DNA of 64,000 nt, taken from NCBI GenBank assembly GCA_947044405.1, contig CAMRHE010000657.1, positions 124,001-188,000 on the forward strand, written 5' to 3'. Below are positions 34,973 to 45,832 of this stretch, piece after piece. A model generated the notes under the pieces. That model was given only the letters and a program-made list of their open reading frames with translations, did not search any database and was not told the DNA's origin. The translations under genes were made by a program, and so were the position numbers. Numbering within the stretch: the first letter of the stretch is position 1; the number at the start of each line of letters is the position of its first letter. This stretch comes from Leptodactylus fallax (lineage: Eukaryota; Chordata; Amphibia; Anura; Leptodactylidae).

Positions 34973-35800
34973 AGTATGTCAGGTAGTTAGCAGAATAACT
35001 TAGTTTTACAAAGAAAAAACATTTAGTTACCATGTCAGTGGTTCAAATAGGCAAAAAATGGTTTCTTCAGGCTTAGAGGGATATGACATGGACTGATACA
35101 AAAAGTCTTCTTTTTTTTTTTTATTCGGCAGCTCAACCCCTTTAATACAATTTTGTGCATTGAGGGGTGAATGTCCAGCACCAGAGTTTTTTATGCTGAA
35201 CTTTCCACTTTTCCCCTTTATCCACATTTTATTTCTACTAGATAAGAATTCAGTGGAAATGAAATGTCCTTAAATCTCTAGTCCAAAAACATCTTTCCCG
35301 AACTCAGTGAACAACATCAAACTATGCTCTGCCTTTAAGCAGTTATGTGGAGATGAACCAGTTTATGATTTGGTTTGACATCTGAAAAACATTTTACTTT
35401 GACGTGTACGGCAGACTTGTAAAGTTTAGATGTTCAGCACTTGAATTCTTCTCTTTGGATATGGCTATAAAACATGAGGTGCCCATTTTATCTGCTAATC
35501 CAACCGGCCACTTTGACAAAATGTTGGAAATCATTACACAAGAGAATAGGCTGATAGGAAATATTCATTCCAGGGTACAAAGTCTATATACGTTTTGGCC
35601 ACAAAGGGCCAATAAAGGTAACTCGTGGGGCCTCTGTCTAGGACAAGTTTAGGTTCGTCAAAGTTATGTAGATTTTTTTTTCTTCAAGATTTGATAATAC
35701 TATCAAATACTTTCCTTCTTTCGTTTGTAGTGGATATATCAGTTTTCTTTTGAATGTAAAAATGTATGTATAGTTTAATGTATTAATATGGAATATAGAC
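34973..35800. other. Unique DNA, no gene seen
   Basis: A poly(T) run is at about 35111-35121. A plus-strand frame of 82 codons at 35404 has no recognised domain. Confidence 0.45.
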
Positions 35801-35912
35801 GGGCGTAACCTGAGAAGGTGCAGAGGGTGTAGTCACACCTAAACCCAGGAGCCTTAGGATGTCCATAAGGTGTCTCTTGCCAATATGAGGAGACTAGTAC
35901 AATAAAACACAT

Positions 35913-36298
35913 ACTAGTGCATCTCAATAAATTAGAATATCGTGAAAAAGTTATTTTTTTTTTTTTAGTAATTCAATTGAAAAAGTAAAACCCATATATT
36001 ATATTGAGTCATTACAAACAGAGTGAACGTTTTCAAGTGTTTATTTCTGTTAATGTTGGTGATTATGGCTTACAGCCAAGGCAAACCCAAAACTCGTTAT
36101 CTCAGAAAATTAGAATAATTAACCCAAAACACCTGCAAAGGCTTCCTAAGCATTTAAAAAAGTCCCTTAGTCTGGTTTAGTAGGCGACACAATCATGGGG
36201 AAGACTACTGACTTGACAGATGTCCAGAAGGCAGTCATTGACACAATCCACAAGGAGCGTAATTCTGATGGTATTCTAAATTATTGAGATGCACTAGT
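35913..36298 (+). mobile_element. Tc1/mariner MITE with CATCTCAATAAATTAGAAT ends
   Basis: Ends ACTAGTGCATCTCAATAAAT and ATTATTGAGATGCACTAGT are inverted and flanked by TA, the Tc1/mariner target. The terminus resembles a widespread Tc1-like family of vertebrates. A 386-bp internal-deletion derivative. Confidence 0.88.
36195..36287 (+). pseudogene. Tc1-like transposase start, 30-codon remnant
   Basis: ATG at 36195 opens MGKTTDLTDVQKAVIDTIHK and ERNSDGILNY, then stops inside the right TIR. The first two dozen residues match the start of the N-terminal helix-turn-helix of this Tc1 family as I know it. All DNA-binding and catalytic parts beyond are deleted. Confidence 0.75.
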
Positions 36299-36511
36299 AT
36301 TATAGTTGTGGGGCCTGGTATAGATTTTGCCCTGGGGCCCAAGAGCTTCCAATTACGCCTCTGACCATAGAAAATGCACAAAATCTGATCTCACAGGTTC
36401 CTCCTTACTGTCCTTCTTTGCCGTAGGTCCTATTTTGTGTGGCTGTGAGTTATGTGGGTTCTGCAGGAGCCATCCGCCATTGCTCTGCTCTGCAATAGGA
36501 GACAAGTAATG

Positions 36512-36850
36512 TTAAAGGGGTTGTCCAGTTCTTTATCACATGATAGTTCATCTGTAAAAGATCAGTTGGGCCTGATACCCAGGTCCCCTACTGAACAGCT
36601 GTTTGAAGCGGTCTTGGTATTAGTGCAAGGGCCATGACTTCTTCACTGTTTAGGCCGTACACCGTCTGTTTCATAGCGGCTGCAAAATGTGCCACCAATA
36701 GAAGTAAATAGGACAATCAGATGGCGTGCAGTGTAAACAGTGGATGGCGCTATTATGAGTTCCATGACCCCTTCAAACAGCTGTTCAGTGGAGGTCCCGG
36801 GTGTCGAACCTCTGCTGATATTTTATTGATAGCTTATCCTGAGGAAGAAC
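36512..36850. repeat. TTAAAGGGG-ended foldback repeat
   Basis: Starts TTAAAGGGGTTGTCCAGTTC. ACTGAACAGCTGTTTGAAG near 36590 faces CTTCAAACAGCTGTTCAGTG near 36771, giving a hairpin. The right end runs into the TATTGATAGCTTATCCTGAG motif. Confidence 0.7.
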
Positions 36851-36919
36851 TGGATTTATGCCCCTCAGATAAGCCAGTCCTGCCATCTGACATCTTATAA
36901 GTAAGGTCGCCACCTGTAT
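36828..36919 (+). repeat. 92-bp duplicated segment, copy 1
   Basis: From GATAGCTTATCCTGAGGAAG to GGTCGCCACCTGTAT. It matches 38149-38240 with two differences across 92 bp. Confidence 0.92.
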
Positions 36920-38091
36920 TTCTTGCAAGATTAGAGTACTTTTTCCGAAACATGCAGGAAATCTTGTTGACTGATGAATAACATGACCTAGGCTGTCAAG
37001 TGCTAAGACTTCCTGAATAATAACTGCCCCTGCCTTGTACTTCTGTAAGTTACAGTACATATCCATTATTAGCCATTGACTGAAGAACATCTCCTGGGTT
37101 ACAACTTATGTTTGTTCCAGGTGATAAAGAAATGTGATTGTATATTTTATCTCAGTGCACATGTCATGAATGTACATGATGGAGGAAGTATCTACCATGA
37201 CCACTCACTGGTGACTTTTCTCCGTGGTCTACAGAAGCAGGGATTGAAGGATTCTGCTGATGCTGAGTGCAATCTACCACCTATAAAATAATAGACAACT
37301 GCTTACTCAACTTTAAAGATATTTTTGAACTCTCAAAGTGAACTTTTTAGGGTAGAACACAGAGAGGTGATGACATTAGGGGTCATGATTAAAATTCACA
37401 GCACAGATGAGAGAGGACTTTATTGGTCACACAACCAAGGTACATTGCGTGATGGTAACACAAGATGAGACTTTGATTCTGTGCTTTGTCGTTTGACAAG
37501 AGAAGAACAAATAGCTTGAAATATTGATGCCAAAATGTGACGTGTTAGATGTTTATCAGAGGTATTAAGGTTCACTTCTCTATCACAGAGACGCGCAATA
37601 TTTATGGCAACAAAACAGGTTATTTCCCAGAAGATGAAATATTTGGGTCTTTATGTGTCTACAGCTCTTTTCCTCAGTTATCTGTTCTGTATAGACTGGG
37701 ACAGAGTATGGTTTGACCAGCTTTCAATGTGATCTTGAAAAGGTAAGCGCCCACTCACACGACTGAGTGTTGTCAATTTGACAATTGGAATCCAAATATA
37801 GTTCAGTGGCATCACACACACATTTTGGTTTTTTTCACACAGAACCTTAGCCCTTGTGATAAAACGTTAGAGCATGTCCTGTTCTCCTCTGTTTTCCCGG
37901 GATCAGAATAACACATTTCACTGTACAGTCTTGGATTTCCTCAGACTGTACACTGAAGCTATTAGCCTGCATCGGTTTTGTTTTTGTCCTCCATGGTTTC
38001 CAGGGGCACCACGGGATCATCCCATTGTTTGTCTAAACACAGCCTAAGATGAGGTGCACTTGGGGCCGCCATTAGAAAAATCTTGGACCCT
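36920..38091. other. Unique DNA, no gene seen
   Basis: No exon supported. The 37750-38050 stretch has TAAGCGCCCACTCACACGAC and ends in ACACAGCCTAAG, which may be a degraded TIR element. Confidence 0.4.
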
Positions 38092-38118
38092 TTAATAATA
38101 ATAATAATAATAATAATA
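38092..38118 (+). repeat. (AAT)n microsatellite
   Basis: Nine AAT units lie just left of the second 92-bp copy. Confidence 0.95.
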
Positions 38119-38148
38119 GTCCTTTAATAGTCCCACAATGGGGAAATT

Positions 38149-38240
38149 GATAACTTATCCTGAGGAAGAACTGGATTTATGCCCCTCAGATAAGCCAGTC
38201 CTGCCATCTGACATCTCATAAGTAAGGTCGCCACCTGTAT
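38149..38240 (+). repeat. 92-bp duplicated segment, copy 2
   Basis: Matches 36828-36919 in the same orientation with two differences. The flanks differ from those of copy 1. Confidence 0.92.
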
Positions 38241-38484
38241 GGGAAGTTCTGCAGGATTCTTATGGAGAAGATATAGAAGGACTCACACACTGCATAACAG
38301 ACTAAGCAAATGATCAATGTTCTTAAGCTTCCCTTTTTGTTTGACAACCTCCATCTTGTTTTGTATATTTGCTGGACACCTGAAGAAGGCTGTATATTAA
38401 GTTTTCTTTTATAAATGTCTTGAAGTGATGACGAGAAAGTTACATAGCTATGACTGTTTCATATTAGAACACTTAATACAACAC

Positions 38485-38915
38485 TTAAAGAGGACCTTTC
38501 ACTGCCTCCGCCAACTCCAGTTCTTAGCATCTTTTTATAGACTCCGCTCCACTGATTCCAGCACATTAGCAATTTTTTTCTTAGGTCCCGAATAATAAGT
38601 GCTGTTAATTGTAGTGCCTGATATGTTACTTAGGCTCTGTAATGTCAGAGGGGCGTTGTCAGGCAGGAGCAGACAGAGGGTGTGATTCTGAGCTCCAATC
38701 AGAGTCAGCCAGTGTCAGAGATCAGAATCAAACCCCTTGTCTGCTCTTCTCTGTCACTGCCCACCTGACAGTACAGAGCCTAAATAGTATATCAGACACC
38801 AAAACAAACAGCACTGATTGATCGGGAATGGTGGGGGCTAGAGAAAAAATTCCAACTGTGCCATAAATGATGCAAAGAGCTGGACTTGGTGGTGCTGGTG
38901 ATAGGTCATTTTTAA
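38485..38915. mobile_element. Foldback MITE, AGAGGACCTTTCACC family, copy 5, TTAA-flanked
   Basis: Left TTAAAGAGGACCTTTCACTG and right GGTGGTGCTGGTGATAGG, TCATTTTTAA. Inner arms GATTCTGAGCTCCAATC and GAGATCAGAATCAAACC pair, as do GTGCCTGATATG and TATCAGACACC. About 431 bp. Confidence 0.88.
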
Positions 38916-39692
38916 AAACACTGGCCACAGTGCTGTGCAACAAGGTTCCCCCCTGACAGTTTTCTGTATGGTGGCAGTGGGAGGGAAGCAATGTGATCAT
39001 TTTTATTGCAAGTCATTTCTGGATCAAGTTCTGGATTGATGGCACAGAGTCCGTCTATATGCAGAGATGTTTTCCTAGGATGAGCTCATAAAAACTGTTT
39101 ATACTATAGCCGGGGTCAGAATTAGACTAACTAGGGCAGATGCCATGGCCCAGTAGGCTTGGGAGGTCCCATGGTCATGTGCATGAACATGCCCTAGTCT
39201 TGTCAAGCCAAGGTTGAGGTAACAGGACAGTGTGGATGTGTTGCTCAATGGCCTAGAGACAGCTGGTGCCAATGTTAAGTATAACAAAATTAATTCCTGC
39301 TATTCTTCATGGATATTAGAATTTGGTTACTCTGGTCAGATAAGGATCTCTTAATCATGACTATATACAGTATAATGGTACAGAGCCCTATTCCCAAATG
39401 CAGCCAAAAGTCCTTATGTAAAAATTCTTAGTATATGATTTTTTGTACTACTTTTATTGTTATTATGATAGCCTTTTATATTATAGAGTACAATGGTTGT
39501 TATGTTCTCTGCCATTATAGTCTAATTACCTATATGGATAGAGCAGACTCCGGAACCTTTCCCATTTTCCACGTGTCGACCAAATTGTGGTGTTCTGTAA
39601 GTGCAATTATGGCCATATACGGTCAGGTTATTATGCACACATTGTGTTTGCCGAGCAGACATTATTAAATTACCTTGGGCTGTTATTTCCGG
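38916..39692. other. Unique DNA with a short GGGGCC-type repeat trace
   Basis: CCGGGGTCAGAATTAGAC with CCATGGCCCAGTAGGC at 39110-39160 resembles the repeat at 35801 but is diverged. No gene seen. Confidence 0.4.
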
Positions 39693-39740
39693 TGATGGAT
39701 GGATGGATGGCTGCCAGCTGGAAATTTATTTCTTTCCTTT

Positions 39741-39791
<51 letters not shown>

Positions 39792-39792
39792 C
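39693..39792 (+). repeat. (GGAT)n and (CTTT)n microsatellites
   Basis: Short GATGGATGGATGG run, then about 13 units of CTTT from about 39740. The microsatellite opens frames of 92-101 codons on both strands. These are artefacts. Confidence 0.96.
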
Positions 39793-39895
39793 TTCCTCTT
39801 GCTGTCAGTTTTGTATGCTTCGGTATACAATTCTGAAGCATCTATGTCCAATCTCAAGTTTTTAAGCAGTAGTTGGCTAGCAGCGTAAAATCCCT

Positions 39896-40169
39896 TTAAC
39901 CCCTTAAGGACGCAGGGTAGTTTATACGTTAATGCTTGCTGACTCTTTTTCATATTTTCCCTCCCCGTTTTCCAAAATCTCAAATCCCCTGTGCAATGTA
40001 CTGCAACACATAGTATTGCAGAACATTGCACAGTAGTTCCTATTGGAGCTATACAAAGGCAGTCAGGAGGCCGTTGCGGCGTTACAGAGCACCGTACTAT
40101 TACGGCGCTGAGCGTTAACTATACGTTCAGTGCGACATAATAGTACGGCGCAGAGCATTAAGGGGTTAA
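39896..40169. mobile_element. MITE with TTAACCCCTTAAGGACGC ends
   Basis: Left TTAACCCCTTAAGGACGCAG and right GCATTAAGGGGTTAA are inverted and TTAA-bounded. The inner TACTATTACGGCGCTGAGCG and TAATAGTACGGCGCAGAGC are a direct near-repeat. Non-coding. Confidence 0.85.
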
Positions 40170-40699
40170 TCTGGAATCTAGTAGTCTAGAAACTGTAATG
40201 GACTGCCATGGAAATGCAAATCTGAATCCTCTGATAACTAACGTAACATTTTATTGAGCTGTTTTTCTGGTGATTTTCTTTTCTACATAAAAGTTTTTAT
40301 AATTTTCTATGAATAATCCAATAAAAATCAGCATCTACCAGGCTGGTTAAAGGTTAAAGGTATTCTCCTAAGATTGCAGTGCAATGTAGTTTGAATGGAG
40401 TGACTCTACACATGCTTGGCCACTGCTCCATTCAAATAGGGGACACGTGACCCCCATTCTTGTGACTCATACCTAATCTAGTGGATAGGTGAGAAGTTTC
40501 AATCTTGGGACAACACATCCCAAGTCTTATGTACATGCAGCATTTCAGCTTTGTGCAATCTTGTATACAGTCATTAGAAAATAAAGTCCACCATCTTTGA
40601 ATTTTATGGTTTTACGTATCAGGATATAAGAAAAAGGCATTTGTTCCTCAAAAGGTATAAAAATTAGGAACCTCAGGTGAACAGCAACACAGAACAGTT
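40170..40699. other. Unique DNA, possible outer part of the Tc1 relic
   Basis: CAAAGATGGTGGACTTT-like sequence (minus strand near 40580) may be the terminal region of the following Tc1 element. The end was not defined. Confidence 0.35.
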
Positions 40700-40732
40700 T
40701 CAGTTTTCCCAGTTTCAGCCTAGGTTTAGCTG

Positions 40733-41396
40733 TTAGGTAGATGGCATCGCAGTTGACTCTAGAAGACTTTGGTATACAGAGGAGTTCATGGTTGACTCAA
40801 TGACTGCAAGGTGCCCAGGTCTTCTGGTTACAAAAGAAGACCAAATCATCACCCCTTCACCACTATGCTTGGTATGAGGTCTTATGCTGTGTTTTTTGCT
40901 AAACGTGGCCCTATTCATTATGGTCAAACATTTCCACTTTGGTCTTGTCTGTTCTAGAAGGACATTGTTCAGAAGTCTTGTGGTTTGTTCAAATGTAATT
41001 TTGCAAACTTAGGCCCGGTTCACATCTGCGCTCGTGTTTCCGTTCGGGGAGTCCGCTTGGGGACCCCCCTGAATGGAAGCCTATACGCATAAAAAAGCGG
41101 TTTACCAAGGAAACCTGCAGACTCCATAGACTATAATGGGGTCTGTGTGGTTTCTGCTCGGTTTCCGCACGAAGAAAGCGGAGAGGAAAGTGCTGCTTGC
41201 AGGTGAATTTGCTGGTACGTCCACTTCTAGGAAGATTGTCACCTGTCTTAAATGTTTTCCACTTGTGAATAATCATTCTCACTGTAGAATTATGGAATTT
41301 CATTTGGTTGAAAATGGCCTTATAATCCTTTCCAGATTGATGGGCATCAACAATTACTTCTCTGAGATCATTGCTGATGCCTTTCTTCCTTGGCAT
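40733..41396 (-). pseudogene. Tc1-like transposase pseudogene, interrupted
   Basis: The start MPRKKGISNDLREVIVDAHQ leads into a helix-turn-helix region (KFHNSTVRMIIHKWKTFK, then NLPRSGRTSKFT) typical of the Tc1 N-terminal DNA-binding domain. A MITE then interrupts, and about 70 residues of the second half of the DNA-binding region are missing. The frame resumes with FAKLHLNKPQDF followed by a stop. A further segment reads GEGVMIWSSFVTRRPG and AVIESTMNSSVYQ, the stretch between the first and second catalytic Asp. The second Asp and the Glu are absent. Several stops and frameshifts. Not functional. Confidence 0.85.
41009..41203. mobile_element. TTCACATCTGCG MITE nested in the Tc1 relic
   Basis: TTAGGCCCGGTTCACATCTG, GTCCGCTTGGGGACC and ATAGACTATAATGGGGTC match the elements at 42356 and 45833. 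The right part (a CTTTTCTCTCC arm and TTCACAC end) is missing, so this copy ends at GTGCTGCTTGCAGG. It interrupts transposase coding sequence. Confidence 0.82.
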
Positions 41397-41670
41397 TGTG
41401 TTAACACAGTCTGAATGCTACAGACCAGCAAACTGCCAAAACTTCTACTTTTATAGAGCTGGTCATACTTGTTGATGATCAATCAATCAAGGGCATTTGA
41501 TTAGCAATACCTGCTTCTACTTACCCTGCTACTTACCCTCTTCCTAATGGTTTACTTTCACACACCTCTTTTGCATTTTGACCTAGTTTTTGTTAAACAA
41601 ATAATGACATGTATTGTTGTTCATCTGAGGTCGTATCTAACTAATTTTAAGACCTTCACATGTAGGCTTT

Positions 41671-42355
41671 ATGTACCATGCTCTGCCCTCTGCATGAGAC
41701 CTGACTCTTTCGGTGTGACTGAGGTTGACCTTGTTATCCCTCTTCCCCACATGTCCCACTAACATGGTACCAGGAAGCCGAGATAAGCCTGTGACATGGA
41801 AGAACATTGTGGTCATTGTGGTTTCCTTGACGAAGAAAATTTTAACTTTGCTGAGTTGAAACAGTTTTTGTCTGTTTTTAACTTGCAGAGCCATTATTTT
41901 CTTAGTCTGCTTTTTATTCCACATGAGGAGAAAACTTTTGTTATCCTTTATATCATATGGTAAGAAAGGCCATCTGGACACGCAATAGCAGAATCAGTGA
42001 GGTCCATCTCCTTGCTGTGCAATTGGTCTTTGAGAATAGATGGAATGCCCTGGGCTTGCAGCCAGTCCACATACTGGAGCGGTCGGACAGTCATGGTCCT
42101 TGTAGACATGTTAAAATATTTGAATCTTCTATCCCTTAGGGGTAAAGTTGTTTTGTTGCTATTTATTTACTAATGTTTTTATGTTTTATCTTTCTTTGGA
42201 GAATAACATCTTAAAAATAAACTCAATTTGCCTACAGTCTATGAGAAGGAGCATTTCTGTTTCTCTCTGCTTTGTCTGTACGAAGTAAAGAATTCAAGTT
42301 GTTAATTTCTGTTTCACTATTTCTTAGTCATACAGATGTGTACCCTTACCTTACC
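41671..42355. other. Unique DNA, no gene seen
   Basis: Overlapping frames of 60-114 codons on both strands have no recognised domain. It may include old retroelement sequence, not identified. Confidence 0.4.
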
Positions 42356-42595
42356 CTAGGTTCACACCTGCGTTCGGGTTTCCGTTCTTCAGGTCCGCTT
42401 GGGGACCCAAAAAATGGAAACCCTATCTGCTTAAAAAGTGGTTACCCTGGAATCCTGCGGACCCCATGGACTATATGGGGTCCGCCGGGTTTCCACCCGA
42501 AAAATGTGGAGAAAAAATTCCTGCTTGTAGGACTTTTCTCTCCGCATTTTTCAAGCGGATTCGGGGACAGATTCCAGGCGCAGGTTTGAACCTAG
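42356..42595. mobile_element. MITE with CTAGGTTCACACCTGCG ends, most intact copy
   Basis: Left CTAGGTTCACACCTGCGTTC and right CGCAGGTTTGAACCTAG are inverted. The inside shows GGACCCCATGGACTATATGG, GGTCC and the hairpin CCTGCTTGTAGGACTTTTC. Arms GTCCGCTTGGGGACC and AGCGGATTCGGGGAC pair. A 240-bp palindromic element, with further copies at 41009, 44211, 45833 and 49339. Confidence 0.88.
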
Positions 42596-42960
42596 CCTTT
42601 GCTGGAATTTAAGCTAAGGCTTTGCAAAACCCTTAACAGGCTGCAGTTCAAAACACATATTCACATGTGGGATAGACATTTTGTGACAAAATATCACAAA
42701 ATCATTTTGTTTTAAGAAGCTAGTGATCTCATGCCACATATCTCTGGACAACTTAAGTCAACAGGAAAGACACATATGTATCTAATCCCAAGAAAGCTAG
42801 GTGAAAGACAATATGACTGCCCTTCTTATAGTTTCTGCTGGGGTTAGCACCCAGCCTGACAAGTGTCCCGATGTTATCACATCGATAGATAACTAGGTTC
42901 CGTGGTAAGTTTTAGATTCAGTGGTGGATTCATAGGTTGGCTTGTTGGAGATATGTAGGC
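42596..42960. other. Unique DNA, no gene seen
   Basis: No feature recognised. Confidence 0.5.
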
Positions 42961-43115
42961 AGGGGCATAGCTATAGGGGTGCAACGATATCAGTTGCTAC
43001 CGGGCCCTCGACCCTGATGGGCCCCAAAGGTCCCTCTGCCACATAAGATATACCAATATTCTAAATTTCAAAGTGTAGTTAGGGGCCCCATTACAGATTT
43101 TGCATTGGGGCCCTC
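42961..43115. repeat. GGGGCATAGCTATAGGGG repeat
   Basis: AGGGGCATAGCTATAGGGGT, a GGGCCCTCGACCCTGATGGG run and ATTACAGATTTTGCATTGGG are shared in pattern with the split repeat at 35801-36365. Confidence 0.6.
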
Positions 43116-44150
43116 TTGATACAGGTCAGCTTGCTTTCACAGAATCAAATTGAATTTTTAATATTGAAAATGTGTTTTAATGCAGGTAATATTTTCTTTT
43201 AAGGACGGTTTGTGCTAATTTTCTTTTTCAGTGTTGCGCTGCAGTATTGCTTAACTCAAGAAAGTATAAATCTTGGACATAATAACATACTAAGGTTGAA
43301 AACAGATCAAAATTCCACCTAGTTGAAACTATTATACTGGAGTGTTGATCCAGAAAAAAACAAAACAACCAGGTAGTTGCCAATTTTAAGAGAATACTAA
43401 AAATGTCAACAGTAAAACTGTGGATCAATGACCCATGTCTAGTCATTTAGTGCCCATAACTTCTAATATTGTTACACTCATGTGGGCCCATAATCTCACT
43501 GCTTTTACAGGAAAGAATCCTGTCCTATGTTGGTGCAAAAACCTTCTTTCCTCTAGATATGGAGAATGCCTCATTATTTTTGCTATAGTCCTGGGTATAA
43601 ATTGATAACTAGATTGATCTCTTACTTGACCTTTGATACATAGTTTTTAGGTCACCTCTCAGTCATCTACTTAATCCCTGGTTTAATGATCTATGTCAGT
43701 ACTGAGTTCCATCCCTTCAATTCTTTACATTGGTTGTCACCTCTAAACCTGCCCAAGCTCTGCTATGTGTATTTTGTACACCGGTGCCAATAGCTGTACA
43801 CAATATTGCACGTGCAGCCTAAAGTAAACTCTATGCAGATCTATTTTGTTGGTTTATTTCCCTCTATGCATAGCAATAGATAGGCGGATGGTATTGGCAG
43901 GATGATACATTATAAAAGAAAAGGTTATCCTGTCTTGTTAGTTGTCAAAGTGAAACTTGGAAGTCTGAGTTGTTTTCTTTATTGACTTAATTTATTTATT
44001 GAGTTACTATAAAACGGCCTTTATACTGTAAGTTATATAACTCATGGCAAGGATACAAAGGTATAAAGCTCAGGCTGCACTGTTGTACTGTATGTAAGGA
44101 CATTGTAACCTCTATCATTCCCTGTAGAGGTTGTCACATGGTTGAACATT
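43116..44150. other. Unique DNA, no gene seen
   Basis: No recognised exon or repeat ends. Confidence 0.45.
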
Positions 44151-44462
44151 TTTACTTCTCTTACTTGTATAGTATCAACATATTCGGCAGCGTTGGTAAG
44201 ACGTTGTTGGTCAGGGTTGATTCACACTAGTGTTCAGGGACTCCGTCTCCAATTCTGCTTAAACTAGGTGGAAAGAAAAGTCCTGCAATAAACGGGGTGG
44301 ACCCCATTATAGTCTATGGGGTCCGTAGGTTTGCACGGGTTTCTGTTTTTCGGACCCCAACCAGACCCGAAGAATGGAAACTCAAGCGCTAGTGTGACCC
44401 CAGCATCACAGTTCATGATAGGGCTCACAATCTACATTCCCTATCAGTATGTCTTTGTGTGT

Positions 44463-44493
<31 letters not shown>

Positions 44494-44602
44494 ACGCAAA
44501 CACGGGGAGAACATACAAACTCCTTGCAGATGTTATCCTTTCTCAGATTTGAACCCAGGACTCCAGCGCGACAGTGCTAGCCACCGAGCCACCATGCTGC
44601 CC
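44151..44602 (-). mobile_element. tRNA-derived SINE, nearly complete, split by a MITE
   Basis: Minus strand: head GGGCAGCATGGTGGCTCGGT carries a box A-like TGGCTCGGTGGC (about 44581-44592). Box B-like GGGTTCAAATCTG is at about 44546-44558. The body has GTGTTTGCGTGGGTTTCC and GGAACCCTATC-type sequence. The 3' tail (CGCTGCCGAATATGTTG, TACTATACAAGTAAG) lies at 44151-44210. A MITE at 44211-44407 separates body and tail. The promoter-like boxes suggest origin from a tRNA gene. Confidence 0.85.
44211..44407. mobile_element. TTCACACTAG MITE nested in the SINE
   Basis: Left GGGTTGATTCACACTAGTG and right CGCTAGTGTGACCCCAGC are inverted. The centre GGACCCCATTATAGTCTATG, GGGTCCG matches the TTCACAC-ended MITE family. 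Confidence 0.85.
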
Positions 44603-44687
44603 AATTAAGAAATAATAATAGTCTTTAAAGGCGCTCCTTCTGTGCTTCCAGTCTTTGTCGACAAGCAGCCAGCATGTAAAAACTCTT

Positions 44688-44999
44688 TTAAAGCGGCTGT
44701 ACCAAGCTTTTATTGTATCATCTGTCCACAGCATAATTGATAAGTGTCTGATTGGTGTGGGCCCGATACTGAGACCCCCACCCCAACTACGAAAGGAGAA
44801 GCAGATCAAGTATGTGGGCTATCACTCTGCTCATCTCTATGGGACTCTCGAAGTTACTTTCTTGGCCTGCCACTCCATTCATATGGAGACATGGGGCTCC
44901 TGTTCTCATGATCAGTGGTGGGGGGCCAGCAGTTGGCCTGTACTGATCAGACACTTATTGCTTATCCATAGGCGTTAAAAACTTAATACAACCCCTTTG
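44688..44999. repeat. TTAAAGCGG-ended foldback repeat
   Basis: TTTTATTGTATCATCTGTCC at the left; GATAAGTGTCTGATTGG faces CTGATCAGACACTTATTG. It ends CTTAATACAACCCCTTTGG. The CCCCCACC/GGTGGGGGG cores pair. A relative of the GGTGGGGGTC group. Confidence 0.7.
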
Positions 45000-45832
45000 G
45001 ATTTACCCACCTAAGATATTAAGGGCAGAAAACTAAGATTAGCTGTCAATGCCTGGCTAGAGAGGGTCTTTTCCTTCTGTCTGCTCTACTTGACTTTTTT
45101 GGAAACAGCATGGTCAGCCATTGAGTCTATAGTATACACCTGCCAACGAAGCACCCTCATCCCTACCATATAATATAATACGTAATATGCCTTATAAAAA
45201 TTTTTTAGTAACATTTTTAGCACTTACATCCTAACATCAGAATGCAATTTTTGTTGCTATCAAAAACATGGCCAGAACAATTTGCCATAAAAGACATTAC
45301 TTTGTCTCGTGTTTGACGGACTCACTCATACAGATTATTATATTAATCTGTAACAGGCTGCAGGTCTGTCGCAGTAAGTTTATTCTCAAGAAAATCTCCA
45401 TGCCTGCCTCCGAGTTACAGGAACCTCCATGGGAATTCCAGCACAATTTTTCATGTTTAACTTCCTCTTTTATTGTTTTAGTGCTTTTAACTGTAATTCC
45501 TACCAAGCTGTCATCTGGTGATAATAAGTAGGTGCAGTGTTTTTATTGAGCTCTCAACTTTTGTTTCCTAAGTAGAACTCATACACCTTCATTATGTTGT
45601 CAAGTCCGTATGAAAGATTAGTAATTTGGGGTTTGCCGTAGGATATATATGGCAATATGAATGCTGTATATATATGAGTGTTAAGTTTTCTTAGTCAAAA
45701 TGATACATTCTTGGGAATAGCTGACTTGTGGTTCTAACTACTAGTACAGTGACCATCATTACGATTAGTTTTAGATGCCTGTATGGCAAGGTTTCTGCTT
45801 ACAGTCATTCATCAGCAATCTGCAGTGTTACG
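45000..45832. other. Unique DNA, no gene seen
   Basis: Overlapping plus and minus frames of 69-87 codons at 45268-45531 have no recognised domain. No splice support. Confidence 0.45.

Larger units (their letters stand above)
35801..36365. repeat. GGGCGTAAC...TTACGCC dispersed repeat, split by a Tc1 MITE
   Basis: Left part GGGCGTAACCTGAGAAGG with GTCACACCTAAACCCAGGAG, right part GGGGCCTGGTATAGATTTTG and GGGGCCCAAGAGCTTCC to TTACGCCTCTG. A related fragment at 42961 (GGGGCATAGCTATAGGGG ... GGGGCCC) shows left and right parts without the insertion. The 386-bp Tc1 MITE sits between them. Confidence 0.7.
40700..41670 (-). mobile_element. Tc1-type transposon relic, broken by a MITE
   Basis: The minus strand shows both the N-terminal region (41208-41396) and part of the catalytic domain (40733-41008) of a Tc1 transposase. 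Sequence beyond the start codon, with TGGTTTACTTTCACACACC and TTTTGCATTTTGACCTAG, looks like the Tc1 terminal region. This family differs from the copies at 24.5/27.0 kb, 35.9 kb and 9.9 kb. The exact termini were not resolved. Confidence 0.82.

Noticed and set aside
39587..40031. Open frames of 92-101 codons on both strands over 39.6-40.0 kb
   Set aside because: They are driven by the (CTTT)n microsatellite, which gives FLSFFLSF or KKERKKER repeats, and run into a MITE. They are artefacts.
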